In this document: positions 23,258-33,464 of the stretch, piece by piece
How the letters are laid out: each line of letters begins with the position of its first letter
How positions within the stretch are numbered: position 1 is the first letter of the stretch
Source: Actinacidiphila rubida
Lineage (GTDB): Bacteria > Actinomycetota > Actinomycetes > Streptomycetales > Streptomycetaceae
Assembly (NCBI RefSeq): GCF_900110255.1
Contig: NZ_FODD01000012.1
Coordinates: 1-64,000 of the forward strand
Direction: 5' to 3'
Length of the DNA: 64,000 bases
Notes under the pieces: generated by a model
Databases searched by the model: none
What the model saw: the letters and a program-made list of their open reading frames with translations, nothing else
Told to the model about the DNA's origin: nothing
Translations under genes and position numbers: made by a program

Positions 23258-25873
23258 TCAGCTCAGCGTGAAGCCGTCGACGAGGAGGTAGGAGCCACCG
23301 CGTTTGGTCACCGTCAGCGTGTGCGGCCCGTCGCTCAGGCCGGAGACCGACCAGAGTTTCTGCTGCACGTGCCGTTGCGGGGTGTCGGCGCTCACCGTTC
23401 CCCGGGAGACGCCGTCGAGGGTGATGCCGACGTCCCCTTCGTCGGAGTTGGTCTCGGTCAGGAAGCCGACCGCGGTGCCGGTGAAGGTGAGGGTGGCCGA
23501 CGCGCCGTCGTGCTCGGTGTAGTGCACGCCGTTGTCGAGGTCACCGAGGTTGCGCGAGCCGCTGGAGGACCAGCTCCCGCTGTAGGCGACGCGCAGGTCG
23601 TCGTCGTCGGCCTGCGGGCCCGGCCGGATGCCCGGTCCCGCCGCGGCGACGAGGGCCTGCGCGGCGGCCGGCCAGTTGCCGTCGGTCACGACGGTGGCCT
23701 GCTGGAAGGAGATGTTCGTGCCGTTGTCGTTGTAGGCGGCGGTGTCCGACCAGTTGTCGTGGATGGAGTCGTCGTGGATGCTCGGCGTCCACAGGTTCAG
23801 CCAGAGCGAGCCGTTGCCGTAGCGCACCAGGTTGTCGTGGGTGTTCCACTGCGAGCTGCCCTCGTCGTGGTAGATCATGTTGCATCCGTCGATGCACTCG
23901 GCGAGCACGTTCCCGGTGAACTCCGCGGGTGACGCCAGACCGCCGAGGGTGTAGATCGGCCCGCCGTCGAAGAGCGCCCCCATGACGCTGTGCACGTGGT
24001 TGCCGACGATGTGGTGGCCGCCGGCGTAGGTGGTGCCGTGCGCGCACGGGGTGGGCAGGCCCTGCTTGGCCTGCAGCGTGCAGTCCGAGGCCCAGCCCCA
24101 GCCCCAGCCGATGGAGATGCCGGAGTAGGGCGTGTAACCGACGTCGTTGTGCGACAGCGTGGTGCCGCGGCTGTAGCCGACCCAGATGCCGACCGCGTCG
24201 GCGTACTCCTGGCCGGGGAACTGCACGACACTGCCGGAGACCGTGTCGCCGCTGGTCATCAGTGCCGGATCGGTCTGGTAGTAGTCGTCGACCTCGCCGA
24301 TGGCGACGCCGGTGCCCGCGGTGTCGGTGACGGTGCTGCCGGTCACCGCCGAGTCCTGTGTCTGGTCCGCGAGGTCGATGCCGCTGGTACCGGTGTGCGT
24401 GACGGTGTCGCCGTCGAAGGTGATCCGCAGGCCGCGGTGCACCTGGACGGCGGCCGGGATGCGGGTCGGGGTGTGCGTGGTCGGGTCCCAGAGGACACCG
24501 GCCTGGTTGTCGACGTAGCCCGCGGCGGTCGGGGCGGTCCAGGCGGTGCCGGTGAAGGTGAGGCCGGAGAAGGTGATGTCGTGCACCGGCGCGATGGCGT
24601 CCGGGATCACCGTGAAGCCGTCCACCAGCAGGTACGACCCGCCGGTCTTGACCACGCGGAGGGTGTGGGTGCCCTTGGCCAGCCCGGTGACCGAGACCAT
24701 GGCCTGCTGGGCCAGCCGCACCGGTCCGTCGCCGGAGACCGTGGACACCTTCGTGCCGTCCACGTAGACGTCCGCGCTGCCCTCGTCGTCGTTGGTCTCG
24801 GACAGCATCTGGATGCCGGTACCGGTGAAGGTGTAGCTGACCGCGTCACCGTCGGTCGAGGTGTAGTGCACGTCGGCGTTCAGGTCGCCGAGCGGCCGGC
24901 CGCCGGAGTAGTTCCACGAGCCGGTGTACACGGCCCGCCAGTCGGTGTCGTCGAGCGGCGCGAGGTGGCCGGGGGTGCCGGACGCGTCCACCAGCTGCGA
25001 CGCCACGGGGAGTTCGACGTCGGCCGTCGCCAGGTCCTCGCCCGGCCGCGGCACGTAGTACAGGTGCCCGGCGTCCTGGTCGAGGTAGAACTGGCCCGGT
25101 GTGCCGAGCAGTTGATAGGCGTTCTCCAGCCAGCTCACACCGTCGAGGGTCGGCAGGCCGGCGCCGTTGAACGGGAACCCGGGGTGGGGAACCGAGGTGT
25201 GGTTGTTGTTCCAGCACGCGGGGTCCACCGTCAGGTTCGAACCGCCGGACGCGGAGGCCGTGAGGGAGGCGAGGGGGCAGCGCATCTGCTTCCATCCGCT
25301 GTCGCGCACGACCTCGACCCGGGCGGCGTCCGTCCACGAGGCGTACGCGGGGTCCGCGGTGGTGAACCCGGTGGACGTGACGGAGAATCCGGACGGGTCG
25401 CGCGGGCCACGGTCACGGTCGGCGCGTACGCCGTTGACGAACAGTTCGCGGGCGGCGGTACCCGCGGGCACGTCGGCACGGTAGATGTTCCGGGCCGCGT
25501 CGACCCTGGTGAACCCCGTGACCTTGACGGCGCCGGTGAGCACCGGCTGCTGGCCGGCGGCGGCCTGATAGACCACCGGGTGGCCCGGCCGCCCGGAGTC
25601 CTGGACGCCGAGCCGGAACGGACTGGTCAACCGGTAGGTCCCGCCCTGCAGTTCGACCACGACGTCCCCCGGCGCCGTGGGGACGAGCGACCGCGCCTGG
25701 TCCCGGGCGGTGTCCAGCGCACAGGGGCTGTGCGTCGAGCAGGCCGTGCCGTGCCCGTCGGGCGCGACGGACAGGGTGTCGGTCGGTGGAGCGGCTCCCG
25801 CCGAACTGCCGCCCACCACACCGAAGGTGGTGGCGACGACGGCCAGGAGGCATGCAACAACAGCCCTGGGCAT
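23258..25873 (-). CDS. Secreted right-handed beta-helix protein with two copies of a binding-like module
   Basis: 871 residues. Signal peptide MPRAVVACLLAVVATTFGVV. The N-terminal part (CALDTARDQARSL, VVELQGGTYRLTSPFRLG) is the usual opening of bacterial beta-helix glycan-active proteins; the helix continues through the centre (NDVGYTPYSGISIGWGWG, NVLAECIDGCNMIYHDEG). Two modules of about 105 residues are similar: YTGSWNYSGGRPLGDL...SYLLVDGFTV within the first half and YSGSWSSSGSRNLGDL...SYLLVDGFTL at the C-terminus. They look like carbohydrate-binding jelly rolls. The ATG at 25873 follows CTGGAGAA. Substrate unknown; the downstream esterase suggests joint polysaccharide attack. Confidence 0.85.
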   Translation of the reverse strand: MPRAVVACLLAVVATTFGVVGGSSAGAAPPTDTLSVAPDGHGTACSTHSPCALDTARDQARSLVPTAPGDVVVELQGGTYRLTSPFRLGVQDSGRPGHPVVYQAAAGQQPVLTGAVKVTGFTRVDAARNIYRADVPAGTAARELFVNGVRADRDRGPRDPSGFSVTSTGFTTADPAYASWTDAARVEVVRDSGWKQMRCPLASLTASASGGSNLTVDPACWNNNHTSVPHPGFPFNGAGLPTLDGVSWLENAYQLLGTPGQFYLDQDAGHLYYVPRPGEDLATADVELPVASQLVDASGTPGHLAPLDDTDWRAVYTGSWNYSGGRPLGDLNADVHYTSTDGDAVSYTFTGTGIQMLSETNDDEGSADVYVDGTKVSTVSGDGPVRLAQQAMVSVTGLAKGTHTLRVVKTGGSYLLVDGFTVIPDAIAPVHDITFSGLTFTGTAWTAPTAAGYVDNQAGVLWDPTTHTPTRIPAAVQVHRGLRITFDGDTVTHTGTSGIDLADQTQDSAVTGSTVTDTAGTGVAIGEVDDYYQTDPALMTSGDTVSGSVVQFPGQEYADAVGIWVGYSRGTTLSHNDVGYTPYSGISIGWGWGWASDCTLQAKQGLPTPCAHGTTYAGGHHIVGNHVHSVMGALFDGGPIYTLGGLASPAEFTGNVLAECIDGCNMIYHDEGSSQWNTHDNLVRYGNGSLWLNLWTPSIHDDSIHDNWSDTAAYNDNGTNISFQQATVVTDGNWPAAAQALVAAAGPGIRPGPQADDDDLRVAYSGSWSSSGSRNLGDLDNGVHYTEHDGASATLTFTGTAVGFLTETNSDEGDVGITLDGVSRGTVSADTPQRHVQQKLWSVSGLSDGPHTLTVTKRGGSYLLVDGFTLS

Positions 25874-26252
25874 GTGAGTTCTCCAGAGGGCAGGCAACGA
25901 TGCGGGGGAAGACGTCCCATGAATGTACGGGACTACCCCCCTCCTTCCTAGGCCTCGCACAGCTTTTCCCCCTGGAGGTCCGACCTTTCCGCGGGGCCTC
26001 AGGGCCCTGATGTCCGGAAGGCCTGAGTCGGGGCGCCGGCGCGTGCGGCGCGACGCGTGCGCACGGTCCCGCCCCGCGCGGACCGCCCTCCGGACCGCCG
26101 TCCGGATCGCGCTCGGGACCGCCGTCCGGATCGCCCCCCGGACCGCCGCGGACGGCCCTTCCAGTGATTACCGCACGCCGGGTGATCCGGACGGCCGCCG
26201 CAGGGGTACGGCGTGTCAGCAGGAACGAACCCGGAACCCGAGGAGATGGGCC
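25874..26252. repeat. Intergenic region with short GC-rich tandem repeats
   Basis: No gene seen. Between about 26090 and 26150 the string GGACCGCCGTCCGGATCGC occurs twice with near copies on both sides, each itself partly palindromic (CCGGACCG...). It lies upstream of the divergent beta-helix gene and the 94-aa gene. It could be structural or simple slippage. Confidence 0.5.
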
Positions 26253-26537
26253 ATGTACGCAGCTGTACGACGCTATGAAGGGGTCACCGACCCCGTCGAG
26301 GCGGCACGCCTCGTCAACGAGGGGTTCGTGCCGCTCATGCGGCAGGTCTCCGGCTTCGTGGCCTACTACTGGCTCGACGCCGGGAACGGGGTGATGGTCT
26401 CCACCAGCGTCTTCCAGGACCGGGCCGGCGCCGAGGAATCCATCATGCGGGCATCGAACTTCGTGCAGGACCACCTCGCCGCGCTGCTCCCCAACCCTCC
26501 CCAGGTCATGGCCGGGGAAGTCGTGGCCACCGCCTGA
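26253..26537 (+). CDS. ABM-like small protein, 94 aa
   Basis: A short protein beginning MYAAVRRYEGVTDPVEAARL, with FVPLMRQVSGFVAYYWLDAGNGVMVSTSVFQDRAGAEESI. The size and pattern fit a ferredoxin-like (antibiotic-biosynthesis-monooxygenase-like, dimeric alpha-beta barrel) fold, though the catalytic histidines of true monooxygenases are not obvious. GAGGAG precedes the ATG. It stands alone before a phosphatase gene. Function unknown. Confidence 0.75.
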   Translation: MYAAVRRYEGVTDPVEAARLVNEGFVPLMRQVSGFVAYYWLDAGNGVMVSTSVFQDRAGAEESIMRASNFVQDHLAALLPNPPQVMAGEVVATA

Positions 26538-26710
26538 CAGCGGCACCCACACGTGCGCCCCGGCCCCCGGGGCGCCCCGGGCCGTTCCGGGTGGGGAGGG
26601 GTGACGGTGTGCGTCCTCGGCGCCGAAATGCCCGGATCGACGCATCATGGAACGGAGAGGGAGGGATCCCCACCGGGACCGGCAATGTGAGCTGACGGGA
26701 GGTATCGTCG

Positions 26711-28771
26711 GTGGTGCGCTCGAGTCTGGACGGATTCCTGTCCTCGATGCGCCTCGACGTCTTCGATTCGATGGCCGCGGCTGTCGTGATCACCTATGGG
26801 CCCGAGCACCGGATCGCCTACGCCAACGCGCCCTACCGCCAGATGTTCGGTGAACGTCTCCTCGGCAGGCAGGTTCGTGAGGCCTTCAGCGACGTGACTC
26901 AGGGCACGTATTTCGAGGTCCTCGACCGGGTCCTGGCCACGGGCCGGCCCGAGGTGCTCACGGCCGCCCCCACGAGCCTGTCCCGTACCGCGTCGACGGA
27001 GTCGACGGATGCCTCGCCGTGCTTCATCACGTGCAGCGTCTCCCGGCTCGCCTCGGCGGACGGGACACACGGCCTGGTGGGAGTGATCCTGGAGGTCACC
27101 GAGCAGGTGAGCGCCGCGGAGCGGATCCGGGTGCTGTCCGAGGAGCGCCGGCGTGCCGTCCTGCGGTACTCCAGCCTGGTCGCCGCGGCCTCGGAGGTGA
27201 TCTGGGTGATGGACGCCCGGGGCGGTGTCATCGAGCGGAGCCCCGGCTGGGAACACGTGACGGGACAGAGCTGGGAGGAGTACCGCGGCGACGGCTGGGC
27301 GGACGCGCTGCACCCCGAGGACCGGGACTCGGTCGTACGGGACTGGTACGCGGCGCTCGCCGAGGTCCCGCCCCTGTTCACCACCTCGTACCGGGTGCGC
27401 ACGGTGGACGGGAGCTACCGCCACATCGCGGTCGAAGCCGCACCCGTCATCGACGGTGAGCGGGTGCTGGAGTGGGTGGGCACCTGCAAGGACGTCGAGC
27501 AGGACTGGCAGAAGGCCCGCCGTGAGGAACTGCTGGCCCGGGCGAACGCGTCGACCCTCGGCCTCGTGCAGTTGGAGGAGATTCTCGTCGCGCTCACCGC
27601 GGTGATCGTGCCCGCCGTGGCCGACAGCTGCGCCGTCTACCTCCTGCCCCAGGCGTTGCCGCACCCCGGCGGCATCCAGTCCGCCGAGCGCGTGGCCGCC
27701 ACCACGGGGCGCGATCTGCCGGCGCTGCCGCCGCACCGCGAGGAGCATCTGCGGCCGGGCAGCCCGTTGGCGCACGCCGTCGAGCACCGGGTCCCGGTCC
27801 AGGCCGTCTTCCCGCCCGGGCAGCCGCCGCCCGAGCTCGCACCTCCCGGCACCGAGCCCTGGCTGCCGCCCCGGGCGAACAGCGCGATCATTCTCCCCGT
27901 TGTCGTCGAGGGCACCGTCGCGGCGCTGGTCACCGCCTCGGCCAGCGGGGAGCGCACGCCCCTGGGGCAGGCCGACACCGAGCTTCTGGGGCTTCTCCTG
28001 GGGCAGGCCCACGCGCCGCTCAGCAACGCCCTGGAGTACCAGCGCACCAAGCAGGTGGCGCTCGCGCTGCAGCGCTGCCTGCTCACCGACCCACCGGACC
28101 TGCCCGATCTCGACCTCACCGTGCGCTACCGGCCCAGCAACACCGCGGCCGAGGTCGGCGGGGACTGGTACGACTCCTTCGAACTGGCCGACGGGACCCT
28201 CGTGCTCACCATCGGCGACGTCTCCGGCCACGACCTCCCCGCGGCGGCCATCATGAGCCAGTTGCGCACCATGCTGCGCGGGCTGGCCCTGGACCGGCAG
28301 GAATCCACCGGCGGCGTCCTGCGCCGCCTGGATCTGTCGGTGCAGACCCTCTATCTGGAGTGCACCGCGACCTGCGTCCTCGCCCGGGTGCAGCGCCCGG
28401 CGCCCGGGCGGTTCACCTTCCACTACTCGGTGGCCGGGCACCCGCCGCCGCTCCTGGTGGAGGCCGACGGCACCGCTCGCTTCCTGACCGCCGCACACGA
28501 CCAGCTGCTCGGTCTCGACCCGGACCCGCGGTACGACAGCGCCGCCGAACCCCTGCCCGGCGGCTCCACGCTGCTGCTCTACACCGACGGACTGGTCGAG
28601 CGCCGGTACGAGGACATCGACATCAGCCTGGAGCGGCTGCGCCTGCACGGGTGCAAGGCGGCCCGGCTCCCGTTGGGCGACTTCTGCGACTCGGTCCTGG
28701 CCCGGGTCCCCGCCGACGACAGCAATGACGACGTGGCCATCGTGGCCCTTCGGGTGCCCCAGGTCCCCTGA
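26711..28771 (+). CDS. PAS-PAS-GAF-PP2C (SpoIIE/RsbU-type) serine phosphatase
   Basis: 686 residues. Two PAS-type sensor regions (AAAVVITYGPEHRIAYANAPYRQMFGE near 25-50 and ASEVIWVMDARGGVIERSPGWEHVTGQ near 165) are followed by a GAF-like segment (residues about 285-440) and a PP2C domain with metal-binding aspartates in EVGGDWYDSFELADG and TIGDVSGHDLPAA, then AGHPPPLL, LYTDGLVE and DDVAIVAL. Such proteins dephosphorylate anti-anti-sigma factors in SigB/SigF-like partner switches; no target is adjacent. GTG start with GGGAGG upstream. Confidence 0.93.
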   Translation: MVRSSLDGFLSSMRLDVFDSMAAAVVITYGPEHRIAYANAPYRQMFGERLLGRQVREAFSDVTQGTYFEVLDRVLATGRPEVLTAAPTSLSRTASTESTDASPCFITCSVSRLASADGTHGLVGVILEVTEQVSAAERIRVLSEERRRAVLRYSSLVAAASEVIWVMDARGGVIERSPGWEHVTGQSWEEYRGDGWADALHPEDRDSVVRDWYAALAEVPPLFTTSYRVRTVDGSYRHIAVEAAPVIDGERVLEWVGTCKDVEQDWQKARREELLARANASTLGLVQLEEILVALTAVIVPAVADSCAVYLLPQALPHPGGIQSAERVAATTGRDLPALPPHREEHLRPGSPLAHAVEHRVPVQAVFPPGQPPPELAPPGTEPWLPPRANSAIILPVVVEGTVAALVTASASGERTPLGQADTELLGLLLGQAHAPLSNALEYQRTKQVALALQRCLLTDPPDLPDLDLTVRYRPSNTAAEVGGDWYDSFELADGTLVLTIGDVSGHDLPAAAIMSQLRTMLRGLALDRQESTGGVLRRLDLSVQTLYLECTATCVLARVQRPAPGRFTFHYSVAGHPPPLLVEADGTARFLTAAHDQLLGLDPDPRYDSAAEPLPGGSTLLLYTDGLVERRYEDIDISLERLRLHGCKAARLPLGDFCDSVLARVPADDSNDDVAIVALRVPQVP

Positions 28772-29142
28772 CCCCGAGGGCGTTCGCCCCGGCAGGCCAC
28801 GGTCCGCCACCTCCCGCACCGGTGCTCACCCCGTACCCCCCGGCCACCGGTGGCCGCGTCCGGCTGGGGTGGTTCCCCGGTGCGAACGGCCCCGCCCCGG
28901 TGCTGTCCTGAACGGGCCGGCGATCACGGCCCGCACGGCCGGGAACACCCGGTCGCCGGCACCCGTCCGGACCGGGGGGCTCAGAGCGGGCCGCCCGGGC
29001 CGGTGACCGCCGGTCGCGCCCCGGCGCCTCGGTCCCAGTCCCGGCTCACCACAGCCGAACACACCCGGATCCACCTCCGCTTCGGGCCTCCTGGGCCCGG
29101 CCGGCCCTCCCCGGCCCCGAACCGAAAGGCACCCAGATCGCC
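28772..29142. other. Intergenic region, no gene seen
   Basis: 371 bp, very GC-rich, no coding-like frame. It must hold the promoter of the MBL-fold gene set; no clear boxes seen. Confidence 0.4.
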
Positions 29143-30222
29143 ATGTCCCGTGAACTCCCGTCTCCGACCGGCCGCCGTACCTTCCTCAAGGGAGCCGCCG
29201 GTGCCCTCGCCGTTCCGGCCGCCGCCGGCCTCGTCGGCGCGCTGGCCGCGCCCGCCCGCGCCGACGACACCGGCCTGCCCGACTTCGCACCGGTCCCGGC
29301 CGCCTCGGCCGGCCCCGCCCCGAACAGCGACGGCTACTACGTCGGCCGGATCTCCGGGCACCTCTACTGGGTCACCGACACCTACTACCAGGCCATGTTC
29401 CTCACGACCACGCGCGGTGTCGTCCTCGTCGACGCCCCACCGACCATCGGGCACAACCTGCTGCGCGCGATCGACGACATCACGCGGGCCAACGGGCGCC
29501 CCAGCAGGGTCACCCACCTCGTCTACTCCCACTCGCACGCCGACCACATCGGCGCCGCCGGTCTCTTCGGACCCGACGTCGAACGGATCTCCCACGCCGC
29601 CACGGCCGGCCTGCTGGCCCGCGCGGCCGATCCCAACCGGCCGCTGCCGACGGTCACCTTCCGCGACAGGTACCGGCTCGACGTCGGCGGGGAGACCCTG
29701 CAGTTGGCCTACCACGGGCCCAACCACTCCCCCGACAACATCTTCGTCTACGCACCCGACCACGCCACGCTCATGCTGGTCGACGTCCTCTACCCGGGCT
29801 GGGTGCCGTTCAAGAACCTCGCCGTATCCCAGGACATCCCCGACTGGATCACGGCGCAGCGCATCGCCATGGACTACCCGTGGAAGACGTTCGTCGGCGG
29901 CCACCTCGGACGGCTGGGCGTCCGCGCGGACGGCACCCGGCAGATCCAGTACATGGACGATCTCGAAGCCAGTACCCGCGCCGCCATCGACTCCGTCGAC
30001 CCGAGCCCCTACTTCGCCAAGTACGGCGCGCAGGGCAACGCGTGGGCCATCTTCAGGACCTTCCTCGACGCCGTCGCGGACACCGCCGCCGCTCCGGTCG
30101 CCGCGAAGTACGCCGGAGTCCTCGCCGCCGCCGACGTCTTCACCAAGGACAACGCCTGGGCCCTGCTGGAGTCCCTGCGCATCGACGCCGGCGTCCTCGG
30201 GCCGTTCGGCGTCCGGCCCTGA
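29143..30222 (+). CDS. Secreted MBL-fold metallohydrolase
   Basis: 359 residues. The N-terminus is a twin-arginine signal (TGRRTFLKGAAGALAVPAAAG...APARA). The metallo-beta-lactamase metal motif HSHADH is at about residues 131-136; a further histidine lies in YHGPNHSPDN, an aspartate in MLVDVLYPG and a last histidine in VGGHLGRLG. All zinc ligands are present. The substrate is unknown; relatives include lactonases and quinoprotein-relay-type hydrolases. It heads a same-strand run with an SDR and two alpha/beta hydrolases. Confidence 0.9.
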   Translation: MSRELPSPTGRRTFLKGAAGALAVPAAAGLVGALAAPARADDTGLPDFAPVPAASAGPAPNSDGYYVGRISGHLYWVTDTYYQAMFLTTTRGVVLVDAPPTIGHNLLRAIDDITRANGRPSRVTHLVYSHSHADHIGAAGLFGPDVERISHAATAGLLARAADPNRPLPTVTFRDRYRLDVGGETLQLAYHGPNHSPDNIFVYAPDHATLMLVDVLYPGWVPFKNLAVSQDIPDWITAQRIAMDYPWKTFVGGHLGRLGVRADGTRQIQYMDDLEASTRAAIDSVDPSPYFAKYGAQGNAWAIFRTFLDAVADTAAAPVAAKYAGVLAAADVFTKDNAWALLESLRIDAGVLGPFGVRP

Positions 30223-30287
30223 ACCAGCCGAACAGCACCACCGGTGAGGAAGCCCCGTATGACGTCCATCAGCCCAGGAGGCACCCC

Positions 30288-31079
30288 GTGAGCCCAGCGC
30301 CACGCCGTACCGTACTCGTCACCGGCTCCACCTCCGGCATCGGCGAGGCGATCGCCGCGGCCTTCGCCCGCGACGGCGCCGACGTCGTCGTCAACGGCCG
30401 TGATCCCCGGCGCACCAGGGCCGCTGCCGAACGCATCCGCGCCACCGGCGGGCAGGGCGACGTCCGGGCCGTCGCCGCCGACGTCGGATCCGCGGACGGC
30501 GTCCGCATCCTGACGGAGGCGGTGCCGGACGTGGACGTCCTCGTCAACAACGCCGGGATCTTCGGTGCGACACCCGCGTTCGAGATCACCGACGAGGAAT
30601 GGAACCGCTACTTCGCGACCAATGTTCTCAGCGGTGTCCGGCTCACCCGCCACTACGCGCCCCGCATGGTGGAGCGCGGGTGGGGCCGCGTCCTGTTCAT
30701 CAGCAGCGAGTCGGCCATCAGCACCCCCCGGGACATGATCCACTACGGCACCACGAAGACCGCTCAGCTGGCCGTCGCCCGCGGTTTCGCCCAGGAGGTC
30801 GCGGGCACCGGTGTGACGGTCAACAGCGTCCTGCCCGGTCCCACCCTCACCCCGGGCGTCAGGGTGTTCATCACCGACCGCTTCGGGGCCGACGTCCCCT
30901 TCGACGAAGCCGAACGCCGCTTCATCGCCGAGGAGCGCCCCACCTCGCTTCTGGGACGCCTCATCCGCCCGGAAGAGGTCGCCAGCCTCGTCCACCACCT
31001 CGGGTCCGACGGCGCCTCGGCCACCACGGGCGCCGCGCTGCGCGTCGACGGCGGCGTGGTGAACAGCATCATCCCCTGA
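30288..31079 (+). CDS. SDR-family oxidoreductase
   Basis: 263 residues: TGSTSGIG at the N-terminus, NNAGIFG, the serine motif ISSESAIS and the YGTTK catalytic pair, ending in RVDGGVVNSI. The GTG at 30288 follows CAGGAGG; the longer open frame reaching back to 29880 lies within the MBL gene and is not real coding. Second gene of the MBL-SDR-hydrolase-hydrolase run, 65 bp after the first. Substrate unknown. Confidence 0.9.
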   Translation: MSPAPRRTVLVTGSTSGIGEAIAAAFARDGADVVVNGRDPRRTRAAAERIRATGGQGDVRAVAADVGSADGVRILTEAVPDVDVLVNNAGIFGATPAFEITDEEWNRYFATNVLSGVRLTRHYAPRMVERGWGRVLFISSESAISTPRDMIHYGTTKTAQLAVARGFAQEVAGTGVTVNSVLPGPTLTPGVRVFITDRFGADVPFDEAERRFIAEERPTSLLGRLIRPEEVASLVHHLGSDGASATTGAALRVDGGVVNSIIP

Positions 31080-31272
31080 CGCCGGCCCCTTGCCGACCGG
31101 CCGCCGCCCCCTCCCGAACCACTGGGGTGCCACCCCGGTGCGAGAGGACCGGGATTCACGGTTCCGTTCAGCACATGGCGGGTCGGACGACCCGCCGGCT
31201 CCGTCGCCGACGGCGGCCCCGTCGAACTCTCCTGACCGGTTGTCACACCCCTCCCATCCCTTGGAGCAACCC

Positions 31273-33190
<1,918 letters not shown>

Positions 33191-33222
33191 GCGCGGACCC
33201 AGGCCTGGAGAAGGCCCCTGTC

Positions 33223-33278
33223 CCGGCCCGGTGCGGGTCCTCGCGGCTCCCCCCCGCTGACGACCCGCACCGGGCCGG
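33223..33278 (+). terminator. Hairpin with 17-bp perfect arms
   Basis: CCGGCCCGGTGCGGGTC at 33223-33239 pairs with its exact complement at 33262-33278 across a 22-nt loop, 33 bp after the chloroperoxidase stop. It probably ends the MBL-SDR-hydrolase run. Confidence 0.75.
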
Positions 33279-33464
33279 ACCACGCTCCGGACCCCCGGCG
33301 AGTGCGCGGTCCGCACAGGGCCGGTACACGTTGGGCAAAAACCCCCACCCTCCGGCTTTCTAGGCTGCGACGTGTCATCGTCCGACGCGCGCCTGCCTCC
33401 CTCGCTCTGCCACCCGCCCGAGCGCGCCTTCGCCTGAGCCGACAGCCGAACGAAGGAGAAGCTC

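Noticed and set aside
26090..26150. CRISPR-like array
   Set aside because: Units are short, contiguous and imperfect, with no unique spacers of constant length and no cas genes.
29143..30222. Beta-lactamase
   Set aside because: The metal motif is MBL-fold, but length, Tat signal and neighbours do not match class B beta-lactamases.
29880..30287. SDR gene start at 29880
   Set aside because: The stretch overlaps the MBL gene in another frame and is arginine/proline-rich; the GTG at 30288 has CAGGAGG.
31241..31267. TGTCACA upstream of the secreted alpha/beta hydrolase as another ECF41 promoter
   Set aside because: Sixteen bases later the sequence is GAGC, without GTC at or near the expected place.
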